NCBI GenBank assembly: GCA_905160935.1
Contig: CAJHZI010000563.1
Location: 310,001 to 374,000, forward strand
Direction: 5' to 3'
DNA length: 64,000 bases
Source: Enchytraeus crypticus
Taxonomy: Eukaryota > Annelida > Clitellata > Enchytraeida > Enchytraeidae
Numbering within the stretch: position 1 is the first letter of the stretch; each line of letters begins with the position of its first letter. The position numbers were made by a program, and so were the translations under genes. Positions 37,152 through 46,280 of the stretch are shown here, one piece after another. The notes under the pieces were generated by a model. It was not told the DNA's origin, searched no databases, and saw only the letters and a list, made by a program, of their open reading frames with translations.

Positions 37152-40108
37152 TACTAATAAGTAGTATTAATAAAACCTGACTGTAGTGCAGCTGATGGAG
37201 CGTACATCGCTGTTCCCATATATGCCAACTGCACAGCGCACAGAGCAGATTAAAATCACAATAAAATTAAAAGTCCATTTATTCAACTAATTATTATTCA
37301 TACGCTAACTTTTTAATACGGCTACTGCCATTAAACTTATTAATACGACAACTATAGAGATATAAGCAACATTTAATCAACATTTAATAGGCCTACAAAA
37401 ATACGTTCTCGTGTATTCCTGGGCTGAGCCGGTGGCTTGTTGGTATGTTGTTCGACCGAGGATTAGTAGGCTCAGGGTTCAGACCCAGAGCTCTCCCCGT
37501 CGCTGACATGCTATCGAGGAGAAAGCTGGCGTTAAACTTGGATTTAGCTCTTCAGAAGAGTGAAAATTTCACAACAGTTATTTGCTAAATTATTGTTATT
37601 TATGAATTTTAATAAGAGAATCTCTAAAACTCGCCTAATATTGTGATTTACGTAGAGACCAATAGATCTATGATATTGCCTATTTAATATACACATGTAA
37701 TAGGTATGGGTATGGCACAACCTTTTGTGAAGATTTGAACGTATTGATCGATGTTCTTTATCGAGCGTGACAGCGGAGTATGAATAAGACTATGTACCCT
37801 AGACATGCCACTTGGCAGATCATTGGAGAGTGAGAGAGATAGAGAGTTAATTTAATATCATTAACTATGCTCTAGAGAATAAATACATTATGCAAAATAG
37901 CAAAATATAGGCCTAATAGTATTGACAATTTTATTTATTGTGTTTATCTTCATTGTGGTTCAGATGTCGCCAATGTTCCATTTAGACCACTCCAGCCAGT
38001 ACGAATTCACACAATAGATATAACATAGCTATTCGATACAACTGTTAAAGTAACGTACAAAAACATGCAGTATACATACAACTGTTATTATCTAACTTCT
38101 TATTAGTCATTAATCATACGTTCGTCCTAATATGCGGATAAATTGAAGCAGTGCCTTGACGTCATGTGAACTAAGTCAATATGAAGCTAAGTCAATGTGA
38201 AGCTATGTCAATTTGAAGCTAAGTCAATGTGAAGCTACGTCGATTTAAAACTATGTCAATCTGAAGCTAAATCAATGTGCAGCTCAGTTAATGTGAAGCT
38301 ACGTCAGTTTGAAGCTAAGTCAATGTTAAGATAAGTCAATGTGAAGCTAAGTCAATGTGAAGGTAAATCAATGTGAAGCTCAGCCAATGTAAAAATAAGT
38401 CAATGTGAAGCTCAGTAAATATGAAGATAAGTCAATGTGAAGCTCAGTCAATATGAAGATAAGTCAATGTGAAGCTCAGTCAATATGAAGATAAGTCAAT
38501 GTGAAGCTCAGTCAATATGAAGATAAGTCATTGTGAAGCTAAGTCAATGTGAAGCTATGTCAATGTGAAGCTAAGTCAATGTGAAGCTATGTCAATGTGA
38601 AGCTCAGTCAATATGAAGATAAGTCAATGTGAAGCTCAGTCAATATGAAGATAAGTCTAAGTTAGAGGTGCCGCACTTCACAGCGTCCTTCACTAAATAA
38701 GTTATCATTCCTAGGAAGTTGAAATCTATAGATCTATGTAAGCTATCAATCATTCTTATCATATATTTAAAAAGCAAAATTTATCTTTGGAAGTTGACAA
38801 AATTTTGTAACTTTTATATTATTAAATTATAAAAGTTATAAAGTTAAAAGTTATGAAATAAGTTATCTTAAAATTAAAGTTAAAGTTACTTACGCAAGTT
38901 AAAAGTGATTTAGTTAATTAAATATAAATACATTATGCATATAAGGCTTATAGATAATATGTATCTGAACAAGTATCGAATGACTAACATGCTAAATAAT
39001 TACGCTTCAACATGTCAAACATTTAAATCTTATTTGTAGACAAGGACAACAGTAATCGCACGACTGATTGAACGTAATTATTAATGTAGTTTTAGTAATA
39101 CTATATTTGTTTTACATACACCGGCGAGGATTCCAAGAGCTGCTCCCCACGCCCTTACCACCTTTGAACGAAAGCGAAGATCCAAATACTGCAAAATAAA
39201 AGTCAGCCATCGAATAGTAGTTATAATTACATATCTCGCAATTAAAACACCGATTGCATGATTGAGAATTTGACCGCTTAAGCAGTATCATTAGACTTCA
39301 AGTACGTCTAGTTTATTTCGTAGCTGGGCTCATTTCTTCGTATTGTATTGTATATTTAAAATATATTGTACATTTAAATTATTGTTTATTATATTATTAT
39401 TATTATACTATATTATTTTTATATATTATATTATATATTATTATATTATATGATACGATATGATATGATATGATATGATATGATATGATATGATATGATA
39501 TGATGCGATGTGATATGATATGATATGATATGATATGAGATGACATGACATGACATTACATTATACTGTACTATATTATATTCTATTATTATCTAAAAAG
39601 AAGTATTGTATATTTAAAATATATGTACGCTAATTAGAATTTATTGTAAATTTTTAAAGTATATTTAATTATATTCACGGGAATAATAGTAAATGAACTT
39701 CTCATTTTAATGTTTAACTGTTCGGCACAGAGTTTAGCAAATTTGCGCTTGACTTGCTTGACTTACCTCATAGACACTGACGAGCTGCAATGGAAACATC
39801 CATGGCACAATCAGTCTTTCCGTTACTATACAAGAGATTAGCAGGGTGAAGTTAAACATAAGCAGATGCTGAGTTCCGTATGAGTAGACCTCCGAAGTAC
39901 CGCTTAGAATCATAATGGCTGACTGGAACGATACCATCATGGACAATGATGTGGGTATGACACCAAGAGATCGGTCAGCCATGATGAACTCCGTGGTAGT
40001 CTTCTGCTTGCCTCCTGTCAGAGAGTGGTAGATACCGATACCCAGACTGATGACGAGAAAGGCAGCCAGCACCAGGTAGTCTGCCCAATGTAGAACATGA
40101 TCATCCAT
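21855..40108 (-). CDS. SLC5A8-like: SLC5 sodium-coupled monocarboxylate transporter-like, paralog 2 (complete or nearly so)
   Basis: Tandem paralog of the gene to its left. Fifteen coding exons: 39767-40108, 39120-39188, 37177-37228, 36202-36269, 35012-35092, 33398-33471, 31274-31414, 30013-30148, 28923-29011, 28184-28296, 27142-27212, 26506-26592, 24444-24668, 23371-23482, 21885-21988. All phases join, giving 588 codons. Exon 13 carries GTLIGSVCGFGINLWINFGA and a variable loop with two N-glycosylation-like sites (NIT, NYT). Exon 14 carries YSLSYMWLTLIGC, the last membrane segment. Exon 15 is a hydrophilic tail with VDDVLLIPW. Exon 15 ends at a consensus GTAAGA donor, but reading through it gives a stop at 21855-21857 after nine more residues, with AATAAA on the minus strand at 21783-21788; the last exon may therefore be terminal. 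Exon 1 differs from paralog 1 at 8 of 114 residues, exon 7 at about 10 of 47. Confidence 0.92.
22085..22262 (-). mobile_element. SINE family A copy, with a preceding fragment
   Basis: On plus: GCGTCAGTTGCCTCGCTCGA, AATCGATGTTAGTGACGGGC and CTGATCCGCAGTTGAACATC in reverse A order. A second partial block (CATATCAGTGACGGGGAGAG) precedes it. Confidence 0.7.
22718..22912 (+). mobile_element. Short 3' fragment of the LINE
   Basis: Matches the last 190 bases of the LINE, from EGRMEGKRGRGRPRLGM (first part changed) through the [17 protein letters not shown] region to GGCAGTGCACTAAGAGAGAG. It lies in the intron between the last two coding exons of paralog 2. Confidence 0.88.
23035..23268 (+). mobile_element. 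SINE family E copy with (GAT) tail
   Basis: Head TGTGTTGTGACCGG and AAGAATAGACCAACCGTT, body AAGGGCATTCGGTTGGTGAG and CCAGAAATTGCTACAAAAAC, end CCCGACCCTGGTTAAACTGG followed by (GAT)n. The head is shared with family D. It lies in the intron between exons 14 and 15 of paralog 2. Confidence 0.82.
23533..23664 (-). mobile_element. SINE family A copy
   Basis: On plus: AACGTCAGTTTCCTCACTCG, AACGATGTCAGTGACGGGCG, AGGATTTGAACCCCG (box-B-like in reverse) and TCTTACCGACATCGCCACTG. It lies next to exon 14 of paralog 2 and 90 bases from another A copy. Confidence 0.85.
23752..23884 (-). mobile_element. SINE family A copy
   Basis: Nearly the same sequence and orientation as the copy at 23533: ACATCAGTTTCCTCACTTAA, AGCGATGTCAGTGACGGGCG and TATCTTACCGACGTCGCCAC. 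Confidence 0.85.
24880..25240 (-). mobile_element. Rearranged SINE family D copy with foldbacks
   Basis: After a CT run (24884-24919), ATCAACAACAAAAGGCTGTG, TAGCTTGGGAAAATGATTTC and ATTTCTCTTTATCTATCTCA follow the reverse order of D. The head region then forms inverted repeats: 25083-25097 with 25111-25124, and 26-base arms at 25134-25159 and 25214-25239. It lies in the intron between exons 12 and 13 of paralog 2, immediately before the LINE copy at 25337. Confidence 0.65.
25337..25981 (+). mobile_element. 5'-truncated copy of the same LINE
   Basis: Matches the 3' part of the LINE at 48387-50471 (from about 49830) almost base for base. It carries the segments VSNNKGEVNITINGTK, FKYLGHTITDDGKCETEI, WIWRRMERI and HSKGEGLLKEVIEGRMEG, with single-base gaps that break the frame. 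It lies between two TA microsatellites, beginning directly after one and ending GTGCACTAAG directly before the next. It sits in the sense-opposite orientation in the intron between exons 12 and 13 of the second transporter gene. Confidence 0.92.
26140..26405 (+). mobile_element. SINE family D copy
   Basis: Head GTTGTGTCCGGGACATTG, then GAGGGGACTGAGCAAGAACC, CATCTCAGAAGGCATTCTGT and GGAGCGGGAGAGCAGCATGT, ending GTACCTCAGACCTGCGCAAT. It keeps the order of the family. Confidence 0.75.
29145..29465 (-). mobile_element. SINE family F (unique head, LINE-derived tail)
   Basis: On minus, a head reading CAGGATAGTTTTCTCAGGGA, AATGACGCCCCTGCCCAGC and GAAGCTGAGGAATGCATAGG is followed by about 130 bases equal to the LINE 3' end, finishing at the ACCTGCCAATAGGCAGG end and a GA run (CT on plus, 29100-29158). 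A 50-base local expansion is present in the tail. It lies in the intron between exons 8 and 9 of paralog 2. Confidence 0.75.
30196..30306 (+). mobile_element. SINE family A copy, subtype with GGTGGCTTGTTAG head
   Basis: Head AGGTGGCTTGTTAGATTTTA, box-B-like CAGGGTTCAAAGC, core CAGTCACTGACATGCTATCG and end TTAACGTTAGCC. It begins 48 bases upstream of exon 8 (in gene direction) of paralog 2. Confidence 0.78.
30646..30743. repeat. 18-bp minisatellite, about 5 units
   Basis: Unit CAAAGTGCACCACCTGGT with one or two changes per copy. In intron 7 of paralog 2, just before the SINE E pair. Confidence 0.92.
30787..30995 (-). mobile_element. SINE family E copy, 5'-truncated
   Basis: On plus: ATCATCATCACCTTCC tail, AATCCCAGTTTAACCAGGGT, GGAGCCAAGGCGCTCACCAA. 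Directly followed by a second copy in the same orientation. Confidence 0.8.
31006..31228 (-). mobile_element. SINE family E copy, 5'-truncated
   Basis: On plus: CATCATCATCATTATCTTCC tail, AATCCCGGTTTAACTAGGGT, GGTGCCTAGGCGCTCACCAG. It ends about 45 bases before exon 7 of paralog 2 on the plus coordinate, inside intron 7. Confidence 0.8.
31593..32346. mobile_element. MITE with long terminal inverted repeats, flanked by TA
   Basis: The left end starts CAGACTAGGGCAAAAAAATA; the right end, read in reverse, starts CAGACTGGGGCAAAAAAATC. The inverted match continues about 130 bases inward with scattered differences (shared TCTCAATAAC, ATCTCTACGAAATTT, CTGCAAATTTGATGA). The right half also holds two tandem, diverged copies of a unit of about 190 bases (CAAATTTGCAGGATA appears near 32050 and 32225). 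Both flanks are TA microsatellite, consistent with a TA target site. There is no transposase frame, so it is non-autonomous; Tc1/mariner-type mobilisation is inference. It lies in the intron between exons 6 and 7 of paralog 2. Confidence 0.85.
32440..32560 (+). mobile_element. SINE family A copy
   Basis: GAGCCGGTTGCTATTTCTGT, box-B-like GGGTTCGAATCCTGG, core TTCACTGATATCGCTTTCGA and end AACTGACATTAAC. Confidence 0.82.
33212..33345 (-). mobile_element. SINE family A copy
   Basis: On plus: AACGTCAGTTTCCTCACTCA, AATGACGGGCGAGCCCAGGA, TTTGAACCCGC and CATACCGACGTCGCCACTGT. It ends about 50 bases before exon 6 of paralog 2. Confidence 0.84.
33343..33632. repeat. Exact 105-bp direct duplication covering part of exon 6
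   Basis: 33343-33447 and 33528-33632 are identical. The first contains the 5' splice site and the last 50 bases of exon 6 of paralog 2; the second is therefore a partial exon with a donor but no acceptor, lying in intron 5. Confidence 0.95.
33955..34170 (+). repeat. Three tandem units resembling the SINE E 3' end
   Basis: Three successive units of 85-95 bases, each with an ACTGCTTAAACAGGA-like core, AATTCAGGAGAAAATGATGA or close variant, a short (GAT)n run and TTGTTTTACTTGTAATAT. The core plus GAT run mirrors the end of SINE E, but with a shared linker between units. Confidence 0.7.
34770..34990 (+). mobile_element. SINE family B copy with (ATT)-rich tail
   Basis: Head CACCGGACCGGCACCGTTTA, middle TCTGGGTGAATCGATTTATA, core ACATCCCTGATATCATCCTT and GAGGAAAAGAACGTTAAACC, then an ATT-rich tail. 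A (CAT)n run interrupts it at 34813-34838. It ends 22 bases from exon 5 of paralog 2. Confidence 0.8.
35935..36110 (-). mobile_element. SINE family D copy, 5'-truncated
   Basis: On plus, a CT run is followed by CAGTGCACTGCCAAGTGGCA, GTACATATTCTTACTCAAAG and AACAACAAGTTAATCCCTTC. This copy shows the cleanest D 3' end, which closely matches the last 40 bases of the LINE. Confidence 0.8.
36384..36452 (-). mobile_element. SINE family G 3' fragment
   Basis: On plus, ACGTTGATATCTATCACTTT and CATGTTTAAACCGTTA are the reverse of the G body end. It lies in the intron between exons 3 and 4 of paralog 2. Confidence 0.65.
36590..36755. repeat. Compound (CAT/CGT)n microsatellite
   Basis: Imperfect then perfect CAT runs. 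In the intron between exons 3 and 4 of paralog 2. Confidence 0.9.
36998..37148. repeat. ATT/AGT trinucleotide microsatellite
   Basis: Runs of TAT, TAG and ATG triplets directly upstream (plus coordinate) of exon 3 of paralog 2. The poly-Ile frames across it are artefacts. Confidence 0.92.
37425..37548 (+). mobile_element. SINE family A copy, GGTGGCTTGTTGG-head subtype
   Basis: GAGCCGGTGGCTTGTTGGTA, GTTCGACCGAGGATTAGTAG, box-B-like AGGGTTCAGACCC, core CGTCGCTGACATGCTATCGA and end GCTGGCGTTAAAC. Confidence 0.8.
37695..37862 (+). mobile_element. SINE family D copy, 5'-truncated
   Basis: GGTATGGCACAACCTTTTGT, ATCGAGCGTGACAGCGGAGT and ATGCCACTTGGCAGATCATT followed by GAGAGTGAGAGAGATAG. It lies in the intron between exons 2 and 3 of paralog 2. 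Confidence 0.78.
38160..38658. repeat. 16-bp minisatellite with a 32-bp dimeric section
   Basis: Basic unit AAGTCAATGTGAAGCT. From about 38400 the array alternates with CAGTCAATATGAAGAT, forming a 32-base dimer repeated several times. About 31 basic units. It lies in intron 2 of paralog 2. Confidence 0.95.
39447..39556. repeat. 5-bp microsatellite (GATAT)n
   Basis: About 20 units of GATAT with a few GATGC/GATGT variants, decaying to GACAT at the end. In intron 1 of paralog 2. Confidence 0.93.
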
Positions 40109-40584
40109 CTCTAAATGTATAGGCTAATTATCCCTGTCATAACAAGTTTTAACAGACTTTCAATGTAGACTAACTATACTAGTAATATTAAATATTCGTG
40201 TTTTTATTGCCTTAGGACTGTAAATCATTACTCTATTTTTCGGTCAATCTCAAAGCATCCCAAATATTGTTGAGAAGTGCCCTCTAACCTGTCTGCCTGG
40301 TGGTCTGTTAACGTTAAGCAGTCTTACACGTGATGCGGCTATCTGGATTAACGCATATACTAAATAAATAAGCTATTTACTTTTCCAGGAAGTGTACTTC
40401 CAACAGAACTTAATTTAATTTTTATTTCTATTGTTTCATCAGTAACAAGATTAGCTTAAGATACGTCAGAAAACTTTCAAATCCACTTCCATGAGTATTT
40501 TAGTATATTCAAAGAATCAAGTGTTTTTCGATTAATTGTAAATAATCTATAAAACAAAGTTCCAATGGACTGACATAATTACCA

Positions 40585-40872
40585 ACGAAGAACTGTTAAA
40601 TAGGTTTAGCTTAAATAGACAATAGATAACTATCATAAGGAATAGAAAGAAGAACTGGATGAGTCATATACTGAGAGAGAATGGTTTACCAAAAGAGGTA
40701 ATTGAAGGAAGAATATAAGGAAAAGCTAAAGGAAGACCGCGACATGAGATGCTGGATGATTTGATAACGAATTCATGTGTTGATGAATATGAAGAGAAAA
40801 ATAAAGGATAGAATTATGTGGAGGAGCTGTATGGACATGCCAACAGGCAGTGCACTACGAAAGAGAGTTATA
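40585..40872 (+). mobile_element. Diverged LINE 3' fragment, second subfamily
   Basis: Follows the same arrangement as the main LINE end (RNRKKNWMSHILRENGL, then EVIEGRI and RPRHEMLDDLITNS) and finishes ATGCCAACAGGCAGTGCACTA. It differs at many positions and resembles the fragment at 45920, so the two appear to form an older subfamily. It is about 480 bases upstream of the start codon of paralog 2. Confidence 0.75.
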
Positions 40873-40999
40873 GGATTAAGTATTTCTGCTATATTTCCCA
40901 CATAAATCAAGATTCCCATGTTGCGGGGCTCCCTGCGTCGTGACCCGCAGCATAATATTAGTCTTATAGTATTGTAGTGAAATGCGGTGTTGGTGTTAA

Positions 41000-42820
41000 T
41001 TCATTAAAGAGTTAGTTAAGAAGGCACTAAGAGTTCAAAGACTTGTTGTGGTAGGCGATCACCTACCTAGATCCTCTAGAAAGCTTGTCACAATAGTTCA
41101 ACTTGACAAGAGAAAAAAGATAACTATGATTTTTTTAACCACTAAAACATGCAATAACACACACCAGGCCGTCAAAGAGGTTATAAAAACCTATCTAGTT
41201 GACTACCCATCATGCATACATAATACTACAAACTAAAAAAGAATGTGCAAAACTAAAAATTAATAAAACAAATCATAGGCATATATATATGTATATATAT
41301 AAACTCAAATAATAGATGCAATGTGCACAAATATACTTATAAACATGCATGTCAGGGAAGGGTTCTAAGGGTGAACACTAGCCTGGACCAGGTTCATAAA
41401 TTCTAAAACTCTAAACTTAAAGTTAATGATCTATAATAGTAGATAACTACTTTCCATTTGTAATTTCTAATTACAGTTACATTATAACAGACACATAGGT
41501 AATGTATTATAAATGAAGTGTAATTAGTTCACTTCAATTATATTTTATTTTACTCAAACACAATATAACAAAATAATATATTATAAGAAACTGAAAATTG
41601 TCCTTATATGACAAATAACGGAATTAAATCTAATAATCAAATATTAATAATAGAGTTGAAAATAACTTAATAATATACAGACTAAAATGCAAGAACCGAA
41701 AATACTACTAATTAATACCAGACTACAAACAGGTTGAGAAGTACTTAGTTATAGAGAAATCGCAACACTTGTCACCAAATACTATCTCATCAGAACATAA
41801 AGGCAAACTAGTTCCTATTCAACGTCCTCACTTCTTCCATAAAAATATACCTAATGACTACAGCATCAAACCCTATAATCCTCTCTTAATGTAATGACAC
41901 AAGTCTATCACAACTTCCTTGAGTTCAAAATACCCAACTCAACTTCGGACCTTCTCGAAGTAACTATCAGCAACGCACGACCCTAGAACCCTCAGTTCCC
42001 TATGGCCGTTTAACGTCCTGTTATCTTCACTGGCAGTTTCTAATAAACCACAATAAGCACCACTCAGGGGTTACCTATTCATAGGACTTTCTCCTCTAAA
42101 TGAGTCTAACACTTCCTAGGTCTTTCTTAACATACAATCCGATATAACCTTACTGTCTCATGTGGATCGATACCTAGTCAAAATAAATGTGCACTGTAAT
42201 AAAATAGTCACTAGCGAAAAATATAACGTCTAATAAGATTTATCTTAAATCTGAAAACTAAAGTTTATCAACAAAACAAAATCAAAACTCCTCGCTTGCG
42301 GCCAACTCTCTAAGTCCCAACACTCGTGTTCACTCCAGCCACAGACCCAGGCACGGAACAAAAGGCCTGCAGGGTAAGAAACTTGCCCTGTGCTAGTAAA
42401 GTACAAAGGTCATTGTGGAGTATATTGTAATAATTAGTATTATCTCTACTCCTACCTTGACAATGCACATACATATATATGCACATACATGTAAATAAAT
42501 GAAACCCTACAAATATTTTATATACGATTTAGTGAGATAGTGGAACCAACGTGGGCCTTCTTTAGAGTCGAAACAGGCGTTAAAAACGTTTAAACATTTT
42601 AACGTTCGATTGCGGAAATAGAAATAAGTCGTAGCGGTAGAGCGGAAATTGCAAATGTGAAGCGCAGTAAAAATAGAGTAAGTTTTATAAATCAGACATC
42701 AAAAAGGAACCTTCCAGAACATTCTGTACCATGGCCTGTTAGTACTGGCTGAGGAAACAGTGAAAATGGAGGAAGCTATCAACAGGTAAACAATTTCGTC
42801 GTACACGTACAAGAATCAAT
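41000..42820. other. Intergenic, nothing recognised
   Basis: No frame, repeat family or splice-bounded exon could be supported. Short TA runs occur at 41281-41300 and 42472-42480. Confidence 0.5.
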
Positions 42821-42829
42821 CAGTTATCT

Positions 42830-43035
42830 ACTTCCGGATAGAACACCAGGATGCCGACGGAATAAAGTCTTCCGGAATATTGAACTCGTACTAAAGCTGT
42901 CAAGCTACTTTTAAAGTCTGCTTCCGTTTCATAAGGGATATTGTCAGAAACTGTCGAGCTGGGATTCGAACTGATGACATCCTGCTTCTCAGATAAGCGT
43001 ACTATCCATTCGGCCATCCAGCTGGTGCAATGTTT
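42830..43035 (-). mobile_element. tRNA-like SINE or tRNA pseudogene
   Basis: On minus from 43030: GCTGGATGGCCGAATGGATA with a box-A match, then box B CAGTTCGAATCCCAG near 42950-42965, and a non-tRNA body continuing to about 42830. No clean cloverleaf was folded by eye, so it is called a SINE-like element. The short frame across it is not a gene. Confidence 0.55.
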
Positions 43036-43224
43036 TGGTGACATCTAATCTGTGCTAAAATATTTATTGCATCAGCAGCATCGAGTCTTTTCCATATAAC
43101 TATCAGAGTTAGAATTAATCTATTGAGTCCACAGCCAATCGGGCAATCAATGAATAAACTGCAGTCGGATAAATCAGTCAATCATTCAATTAACTTAGTT
43201 ATTTATCTAATTGATAGATGAATT

Positions 43225-43505
43225 TCGTTATCTATCTCTCTCTCTCTCTCTCTCTCCCTGTCTCTCTCGTAGTGCACGGCCCACTAGCAGGTCCATGGTA
43301 TATAATGCCTCCATTTTTTCATTCTTTAGTTTTCTCTTCATGCCCACATACGAGTGGATCTTTAAATCATCTAACATGATATACCCTTAATATTGGGGTG
43401 ATTCTGTTTATGACGAGGTGGGCACCCTATGCCTTCCTCAGTTTCGACTAACATTTACTGGGCAGAGGCGTCATTCCCTGAGAAAACAATCCTGTTTACC
43501 CGGCG
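43225..43505 (-). mobile_element. SINE family F copy
   Basis: Same head (TTGTTTTCTCAGGGAATGAC on minus) and LINE-type tail as at 29145, with a CT run on plus (43230-43268) just beyond the GTGCACTACGAGAGA end. Confidence 0.8.
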
Positions 43506-44389
43506 AATTACATTACAGTATATTCATGCAATATAGCACAAATATACTCAATATCATCCCTATTACTGCGGAATGAATTTAATACTAATGCATTTGTACT
43601 GTATACATGTATATTTTAATATTATTCACTTATGACCTCTTTACATACTCTATTGATGCAAATATATAACAGTGGATAAAACGATGGTAGCAGGTGTTCT
43701 GAACAAGTTATCTTGTCGATTGATTTTAGTTTGAAAAGTAAATTTATGTACTTAAGCGTATCCTTTGTAGTACAAAACATTGGACAAACATGAACTGAAG
43801 GTATTGAAAGACTGTTATTAGAGCCTACAATCACTGATAAAGGTCTTTGAAATCATTCAAATTACAATTATACGATTGCATTTTGACCATTTATTTGGAG
43901 CATTTCTGTTCTATGAAGCGTCTCATTGTTAGACTTTAAGCAATTTGGACTCACGTTAATTTTTTCCTATTTTGTAATTCCAGTATAATGGACTGAGTTT
44001 TAAATCCCTGAGGTCTTATCATTCGTAACTCAAGGTTGCGGTTTCAAACAATTTACTTTCAGATTTGCTCTCTAGTGATCGAGACAATACTAACTTAGAA
44101 AAATTTCATTCACTTAAGCTCTTTAATCTTTATTATATTTAATTTTAAGTTTATTTTATTTTATCCACTTTAGATCTTTAAGTCTATGCTTTCTCGTTTG
44201 AATTTATTTGCAAATCATACAATGAGTCTTGATCCAAGACTTTTACTTTCAGAGGCTGATTCAACTAACCCTACAGGAATCATTGTACTGTGCACTTAAC
44301 AATGAAGGATATACCTCATCACCGCCGGTGAATAACAGGACAGTATGTATTCTTTAATATTTAGATCTTTGGACATATCTTCGGACTGA

Positions 44390-44530
44390 TTTTTTGGATC
44401 TTGGAATTTGCACCTTTTTGGACCTTCTTTTTGCTCATTTGCATGGATTTGCTTAAATTAGTTTTCGACGTTGTCATGGAATACAGTAGCACTGTAATTG
44501 ATATTATTATGATTTTTTATTAATATTATC
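44390..44530 (+). mobile_element. Possible LINE 3' UTR remnant
   Basis: TTCGACGTTGTCATGGAATA and CAGTAGCACTGTAAT near 44465-44505 resemble the 3' UTR block of the L2/CR1-type LINE at 63690 and 18157. Only the last 60 bases are convincing. Confidence 0.4.
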
Positions 44531-44929
44531 ATTATTAGTTTAATACACGACATTATTTATAATTAAGTGGTCGAAACAAATAACGTTAAAGTTAAACAAC
44601 TTTATAATGCATTAGATACCAAACAGTGTTAAGCTTGGCTCTAGAGTGTCAATGCATTAATTCATTTACTCCACTTACAAAAATCAGGTCATTTAACTTA
44701 AATATTTAGATCTCAACTTGACAACCTTGACAGTCTTAAGTTTTTAGCAAATCATCACGTGATTGCTAACAAAGACATTATTAATTAACTGAAAATATAC
44801 TAAAGCGATTAATTAAAAAATAAGTTGGATGTGCAAAGTAAACCATAAGTTTAATGTTAGTATGAAGCACATAAGCACAACTTATGTTAATGTTAGTATG
44901 AAGCACATAAGCACATAAACTTCATATTG

Positions 44930-45045
44930 GGCTGAGCCCTTGGCTTGTTAGCAAGTTGTTCAACCGCTGATCAATAGGTGAAGGATTCAAATCACGTGCT
45001 TTCCTCCTCAGTGACATACAATCGAACAAGAAACTTTTATATATA
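44930..45045 (+). mobile_element. SINE family A copy, same subtype
   Basis: GGCTGAGCCCTTGGCTTGTT, GTTGTTCAACCGCTGATCAA, box-B-like AGGATTCAAATCA and core CAGTGACATACAATCGAACA; the end is decayed. Confidence 0.72.
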
Positions 45046-45234
45046 AGATATTTTAGACTATATCCATACAAATACAATAGCCGAATATATCATGTAATAG
45101 GCCTTTGCATAATATATTGCATGAAAAAAGAAAATATTTCCCTAATGTTCTCCCAGTGTCAGACCCGATGTACACATTTCAATATTCTTACTTACAGTTC
45201 ATATTTATGCTTACGAAAAGTCACCCTAACGAAT

Positions 45235-45460
45235 GTCTAAATATTGCAGTGGTTAACGTCTTGAACTTTTCAATGACAGATCCTGATGTGAATTGCACTT
45301 TCGTCTTGTGGGTTCGATTCCCGGCCGCACGGATCTGAGAGCAAAATCTCGGACATTCACCGGACTGGTTACAGGAAAAATGGATTAAATTGCCAAACGG
45401 TTTAAACATGTAGTATTGGAAAGCGATAGATATCAACATAGCTGATCAATTCACTGTAAT
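45235..45460 (+). mobile_element. tRNA-derived SINE family G copy
   Basis: Box-A-like TGCAGTGGTTAACGTC, a good box B (GTGGGTTCGATTCCCGG), then a body with GGATCTGAGAGCAAAATCTC, CGGTTTAAACATG and GATAGATATCAACATAGCTG that recurs at 15480. Confidence 0.8.
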
Positions 45461-45569
45461 GCGTGTTTTCCCTAATTATCAGCAATTTGGTCCCGGCCTA
45501 AGTGCAATGCCTTGCCAACACGAATAAAATACATAATATATTTAATAAACATAATACATGTAATACATG

Positions 45570-45812
45570 TTTGCGCTTGCAGTATGCGGCGACTAAGCAA
45601 GAGCTGAGGAAGGCACCGGGAAGCACCTAAGAAGCCACATTTTTCCAACGCTATAGTACACACAAAATACGGATAAGGCATAGATTTTTGTGAGGGGATT
45701 GATCAATTGAATGTTCTTTGTATAGAGTGAAGGCAGACACTGAGGATGAGTATGTAGACCTACATTGGACCTGCCGCTTGGTAGAACATTGGAGAATAAG
45801 AGATAGTAAGAA
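45570..45812 (+). mobile_element. SINE family D copy
   Basis: GCGGCGACTAAGCAAGAGCT, GAAGGCACCGGGAAGCACCT, TTTTGTGAGGGGATTGATCA and GACCTGCCGCTTGGTAGAAC appear in family order, ending in an imperfect GA run. Confidence 0.76.
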
Positions 45813-45919
45813 TCGCACTATATCGCGTTCTCGCGCTAAACATTAGTTTTCAATAAAAATATATCAGGTATAGTATGCATCACTCGTTCAAGAAAAAAGA
45901 CTTTAGAGTGATAAACTTT

Positions 45920-46140
45920 GAAATTAGACAAAGAAGATCTAGATAGGTTAAGTCCTGAGAGTAAATGGTTTAGTATGAGGTAAATGAAGTAAGAAAGGAG
46001 GAAAAAAGTTAGAGAAAGACCGAGACTGGCGATGCTGGATGATTTGATAACTAATTGGTACGTTGATATAAAGAGAAAATCAGGAGTTAGATATATGTGG
46101 AGGACTTAACATAACATTTAACTGTTAATATGATTTGCAC

Positions 46141-46180
<40 letters not shown>

Positions 46181-46280
46181 AGAGAGAAGAAAAATAGAGA
46201 GAGAGATAGAAGGATAGAGAGAGAAAGAAAAATATATATAGAGTGTGTGTGTGAGAGAGGGAAAGAGAGAAAGAATTTAT
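45920..46280 (+). mobile_element. Diverged LINE 3' fragment with long (GA) tail
   Basis: The stretch to 46145 shares AGACCGAGACTGGCGATGCT, GATGATTTGATAACTAATT and GATTTGCACTAAGAGAGAG with the 40585 copy. The 3' end runs into 130 bases of GA-rich microsatellite (46143-46280). The Arg-Glu frame over that tail is repeat, not protein. Confidence 0.7.

Noticed and set aside
36918-37164. Poly-Ile and poly-Ser frames on both strands
   Set aside because: Translation of trinucleotide repeats next to transporter exon 3.
42945-43030. Functional tRNA gene on minus
   Set aside because: Box A and box B matches are present, but I could not pair an acceptor stem or anticodon arm; it fits a SINE head better. 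A tRNA prediction program would settle it.
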